A stretch of 8,961 nucleotides of DNA from SSS58A sp041648155 (lineage in GTDB: Bacteria > Krumholzibacteriota > Krumholzibacteriia > Krumholzibacteriales > Krumholzibacteriaceae). Below, piece by piece: positions 6,169-8,961 of the stretch. The translations under genes were made by a program, and so were the position numbers. The stretch is from positions 1 to 8,961 of the forward strand of contig JBAZPL010000107.1 of the NCBI GenBank assembly GCA_041648155.1, written 5' to 3'. Under the pieces are notes generated by a model. That model worked only from the letters and a program-made list of their open reading frames with translations. It made no database searches and was not told where the DNA came from. The first letter of the stretch is position 1. Every line of letters starts with the position of its first letter.

Positions 6169-6942
6169 ATGATTTTTCACGCGAGCGTCCTGCTCGACGA
6201 GCTCGAGGACAAATTCGATTCGATCGCGCGGGCCGGATTTAATCCCGAAGTGCGGATGAGAGACGCGGGGCATCTCATGGAGCTTGCCGACGCCGATGTT
6301 GCGCGAATGGGGAAGCTCCTCGCCGCCCGCTCGCTCGCGACCTTCACGCACGGCCCTTTCCTCGGGCTCGACATCGCGAGCCTTGACGCTCATATCGCTG
6401 AATACAGCGCTGCGTGCCTCGCACGCGGGCTCGAGGTGACGGCGGGGCTCGGTGGTTCCGTGATGGTCGTTCACACGAATTACTCTCCGCGCTTCTCGCG
6501 CGCGGGCCTGCGCGAGTGGCTCGGGAACTGGAGCGTCCGCATGGGCCCGATTCTCGAGAAGGCGCGCGGGCTCGGCGTGCGCATCGCCCTCGAGAACGTG
6601 TGGGAGGAGCGTCCCGAGGAGCTCGCCCGTCTCATCGAGGTCCTTCCGGACCGCGAGGCGATGGTGTGTCTCGATACGGGACATATCAACGCGTTCTCGC
6701 GGCTTCCCGTGGCTCGATGGTGGGAGCTCCTCGGCGAGAGAGTGATCGCGCTCCATCTGCACGACAACGACGGATCCTCGGACGATCACCTTCCGCCGGG
6801 TCGAGGCATCTTCGATTTTCCCGCGCTCGCGGAGATACTGCGCGGCCGCGCTCCCCTGCCGCTGATGACCTTCGAGGTCGACGTCGCGGGAGCGATCGAG
6901 GGCAGAGCGTATCTCGAAGCCCTTTTTTCGGAGAGAACGTAA
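6169..6942 (+). CDS. AP-endonuclease/xylose-isomerase-like TIM-barrel metalloenzyme
   Basis: The protein is 257 aa, a typical length for the TIM-barrel superfamily that holds endonuclease IV and sugar-phosphate isomerases/epimerases (COG1082-type). Metal-site residues in order: His61 (THGPF), His102 (VVHTN), Glu142 (ALENVWEE), Asp169 and His172 (CLDTGH), His196 (LHLHDND), Asp205 and His207 (DDHLPPGRG), and Glu236 (TFEVD). These correspond one for one to the nine zinc ligands of endonuclease IV by my hand alignment, but many COG1082 isomerases share most of them. The LHDNDG..D.HLPPG block is more typical of isomerases. ATG 6169 is chosen because the first beta strand starts there; GTG 6160 would add three residues. 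The SbcD-like gene starts about 22 bases after its stop, which hints at a DNA role. The substrate is not known. Confidence 0.88.
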   Translation: MIFHASVLLDELEDKFDSIARAGFNPEVRMRDAGHLMELADADVARMGKLLAARSLATFTHGPFLGLDIASLDAHIAEYSAACLARGLEVTAGLGGSVMVVHTNYSPRFSRAGLREWLGNWSVRMGPILEKARGLGVRIALENVWEERPEELARLIEVLPDREAMVCLDTGHINAFSRLPVARWWELLGERVIALHLHDNDGSSDDHLPPGRGIFDFPALAEILRGRAPLPLMTFEVDVAGAIEGRAYLEALFSERT

Positions 6943-6964
6943 TGTCCGCCGGCGAGGAGTTATG

Positions 6965-8107
6965 ATGGAAACGCTTCGTCTTCTCCATACATCGGACGTG
7001 CACATCGGCGCGCCGTTCCTGTTTCTCGGGATGAAAGGGAGCGAGCAGCGCCTCGCCCTGCGCGAGGCGTTCGCCGGGATCACGCGCATCGCGCGGGATG
7101 AGAAATATGACGTTCTCCTCATCGCGGGGGATCTCTTCGATTCGGCGTTCGGCGCAAGCGAAGCGGACGTTTCGTACGTCATCGGATGCCTCCGCGACGC
7201 GGGGGCCTCGTGCCGCGTCGTCATTCTCCCGGGAGGCCACGATCACTACGCGCCCGGGTCGGTTTTCGAGCGCGAGTTGAAACGTTTCGAATCGATCGGG
7301 AACGTCCGCGTTCTCACGCCGGGAAACACGGTGATCGATATCCCGGAGCTCTCGCTCGCCGTGCACGGCAAGGCGCTCTCCTCGAATGTCCCGGCGGAGA
7401 GCGTTTTCGCGGGTCTTGCGCCGGTTGCCGGCCGCCGGTGGAACGTCTGCGTCGCGCATTGCTCGGTCGAGGGATTCTCCGCCGGCCTCGACCCGAAGGA
7501 AGCGCCGGCGCGGCTCGACGATCTCGCTGCCGGATTCGATTATGTCGCTCTCGGGCACTGGCATTCGTTCAAGGTCCTGCGGGAGCAGGCATCGCCGGTT
7601 CTTTACAGCGGTTCTCCCGAAATCGTCGCGAGAGATCAGCAGGGCGCCGGTTTCGCCGTTTCGGTCACGCTCGCAAGCGGCGCTGCGTCGTTCGAGCGAA
7701 GGCGAATCGGCAAACGGCGCATCGAAAGGCGCGTCATCGACTGCACCGGTCTTCAATCATCGGATGAATTCGCGGCAAAGGTTCTGCGCGAGGTTCCTCC
7801 CGACCGCGATCTCATCCTCGATCTCGCACTCGCGGGGCTCGTCGGCATCGACTCGGCGCTCGATCCGGCACAGGGGATCGCGGAGCTCGAACGGCAGTAC
7901 TTCTCCGCGCGGCTCTCGGGGAAGGGGCCTTCGAGGGAGATTTCGAAGGAGGAGCTTCTCGCCGTTCCCCGGGATACGGTGGCGGGCGCGTTCGTGCGGA
8001 GCATGCTGAGAAGGATCGAGAGCGCCGAAGGCGAGACGAGGGAGCTTTACGAAGAGGCGCTCCAGCTCGGGTATCAGCTGTTCAAAGGCAGGGATCTGAT
8101 CGGCTGA
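6965..8107 (+). CDS. SbcD/Mre11/YhaO-like DNA repair metallophosphoesterase
   Basis: A calcineurin-like phosphoesterase of the DNA-exonuclease type, predicted to process DNA ends with an SbcC/Rad50-like partner. It is 380 aa. Residues 1-230 form the catalytic domain: HTSDVHIG (Asp11, His13), AGDLFD (Asp56), PGGHDHY (His92), VAHCSV (His165) and ALGHWHS (His198, His200). The usual GNHD motif reads GGHD here, so the metal-contacting Asn is Gly91. The C-terminal part (about 255-380) is a capping/partner-binding region ending in a helical stretch (RRIESAEGETRELYEEAL). Start: of the ATG pair at 6962 and 6965, the second is better spaced from GAGGAG (6954-6959); the first would add one Met. It is followed after 41 bases by the ATPase gene, the YhaO-YhaN / SbcD-SbcC arrangement. 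The length and gene pair resemble YhaO more than classic SbcD. Confidence 0.9.
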   Translation: METLRLLHTSDVHIGAPFLFLGMKGSEQRLALREAFAGITRIARDEKYDVLLIAGDLFDSAFGASEADVSYVIGCLRDAGASCRVVILPGGHDHYAPGSVFERELKRFESIGNVRVLTPGNTVIDIPELSLAVHGKALSSNVPAESVFAGLAPVAGRRWNVCVAHCSVEGFSAGLDPKEAPARLDDLAAGFDYVALGHWHSFKVLREQASPVLYSGSPEIVARDQQGAGFAVSVTLASGAASFERRRIGKRRIERRVIDCTGLQSSDEFAAKVLREVPPDRDLILDLALAGLVGIDSALDPAQGIAELERQYFSARLSGKGPSREISKEELLAVPRDTVAGAFVRSMLRRIESAEGETRELYEEALQLGYQLFKGRDLIG

Positions 8108-8148
8108 CGACGGCCCGCGCTTTTCGTCGGCCGAGGGGGTAATCGAAC

Positions 8149-8961
8149 GTGTGGATCGAGCGTGTCGCTCTCGAGAATTTTCTCGCCTTCAAGAAGGCTT
8201 CCGTCGAGCTCGCGCCCGGCCTCAACGTCGTTCTGTCCCCGAACGAAGGGGGAAAGTCGAGCCTGTTTCGCGGCATCGCGGCCGGCTTCTACGCGAACGC
8301 GGCATCGCAGAAGAGCGACATTCTCTCCCTCTCGCGGTGGGGGAGCGCCGAGCGCTTCAGGATCGAAATCGAATTCCGGCTCGGACAGGTTCCGTACCGT
8401 CTCGTCCGCGACTTCGACTCGAAGGAGCAGACGATCTCCCGCTCGGGGGAAGCCAAGCCATTCGCGAAGGGGAAGGCCGTGGACGAGTTTCTCGGAGCGC
8501 ATCTTCCCCTTCCCGACGAGAACCTTTTCCTTCGCGTGTGCGGTGTGCGCCATGAAGAGCTCGCCCTGGTCTGCGACGGGACGTCGGCGATCGGCGAAGC
8601 AATCGAGGAAATCCTCGGAGGAGGTTGGGGAAACGCCACTCCGGCCGGGGTTCAACAGACGGTCGAGAACAAGCGGAAAGAGCTCATCAGGGGGAGAGAC
8701 CGGCCGGTCAACGAGGCGAATCGGGGTCCGGTGAAGCGCTTCATGGACGACGTCGAACGACTCGAGCGCGACGCGGCCAGGGCCTCGACCCTCGCGAGCG
8801 AGCGAGCGGGACTCTTCAAAACGATTTCGGACATCGATTCGAAATCGCTGCGCCTCGATGCCGATATCGATCTTCTGAGCACAAAGAGGGAAAAAGCATC
8901 CGCGTATCGGGATCTCGAGAAGAATGAGAAGGCGGTGCGCGAGAAGGCGGACGGGCTGAGG
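8149..8961 (+). CDS. SbcC/Rad50/YhaN-like SMC-type ATPase, N-terminal part (partial)
   Basis: An uninterrupted frame of 271 codons runs to the window end with no stop, so the gene is cut by the window edge. It opens WIERVALENFLAF and has the P-loop LSPNEGGKSSLF at 29-40, the N-terminal half of an ABC/SMC-type ATPase head. In place of the usual first glycine (GPNExGKS) it has Ser30, while the GK-Ser core (Lys36, Ser37) is intact. Residues 90-150 follow the YhaN/Rad50-like head, ending in NLFLRVCGVRHEEL (141-154). From about 195 onward the sequence is charged and helical (DDVERLERDAARAST and following), the start of the coiled-coil arm. GTG 8149 is chosen because GAGGGGG (8133-8139) sits nine bases upstream and the family N-terminus begins here; no ATG is available. 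With the upstream nuclease it would form an ATP-gated DNA-end-processing complex. Confidence 0.88.
   Translation, partial: MWIERVALENFLAFKKASVELAPGLNVVLSPNEGGKSSLFRGIAAGFYANAASQKSDILSLSRWGSAERFRIEIEFRLGQVPYRLVRDFDSKEQTISRSGEAKPFAKGKAVDEFLGAHLPLPDENLFLRVCGVRHEELALVCDGTSAIGEAIEEILGGGWGNATPAGVQQTVENKRKELIRGRDRPVNEANRGPVKRFMDDVERLERDAARASTLASERAGLFKTISDIDSKSLRLDADIDLLSTKREKASAYRDLEKNEKAVREKADGLR

Noticed and set aside
8106..8129. Possible hairpin between the SbcD-like and SbcC-like genes (GACGA...TCGTC)
   Set aside because: The stem is only 5-7 bp with no T-run, inside an operon; too weak to call a terminator.

Overview
The window is GC-rich, gene-dense bacterial DNA (roughly 60% G+C or more by eye) with six genes on each strand. 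The mix of an Rnf complex, ApbE, a planctomycete-type cytochrome c, a fused FtcD and a short bacterial Pgi suggests an uncultured, possibly anaerobic or facultative bacterium, perhaps of the FCB or Planctomycetes-like radiation. That placement is inference. I saw no rRNA, tRNA, CRISPR array, transposase or integrase, and little non-coding sequence.

Block 1 (1-785, plus) is the end of an rnf operon: the last 27 codons of a gene that is probably rnfG by position, then a complete rnfE with both iron-sulfur cysteines. rnfA does not follow rnfE. The block ends in a hairpin at 783-821.

Block 2 (5988 down to 819, minus) is six tightly packed genes: ftcD, pgi, apbE, a secreted monoheme cytochrome c, a five-helix membrane protein of unknown family, and a 31-codon membrane ORF with a near-perfect ribosome binding site. 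Gaps are +5, -4, +28, +37 and +4 bases, so one transcript is likely. The last four genes look like an extracytoplasmic redox module. ApbE is the transferase that puts FMN on RnfG and RnfD, and the Rnf operon ends directly opposite, so the two convergent blocks are probably functionally linked.

Block 3 (6169-8961, plus) is divergent from block 2 across a 180-base gap. It holds an AP-endonuclease/xylose-isomerase-type TIM barrel, an SbcD/Mre11/YhaO-like metallophosphoesterase, and the N-terminal 271 residues of an SbcC/Rad50/YhaN-like ATPase that runs off the window. The nuclease and ATPase both have substitutions in core motifs (GGHD for GNHD; SPNEGGKS for GPNExGKS). The TIM barrel has a residue at each of the nine endonuclease IV metal-ligand positions. 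This block looks like a DNA-end-processing or repair unit.

The observations most worth following are the unannotated 31-aa membrane protein with its unknown five-helix neighbour, the hairpin whose two arms begin with the stop codons of the two convergent genes, and the TIM-barrel/SbcD/SbcC cluster.
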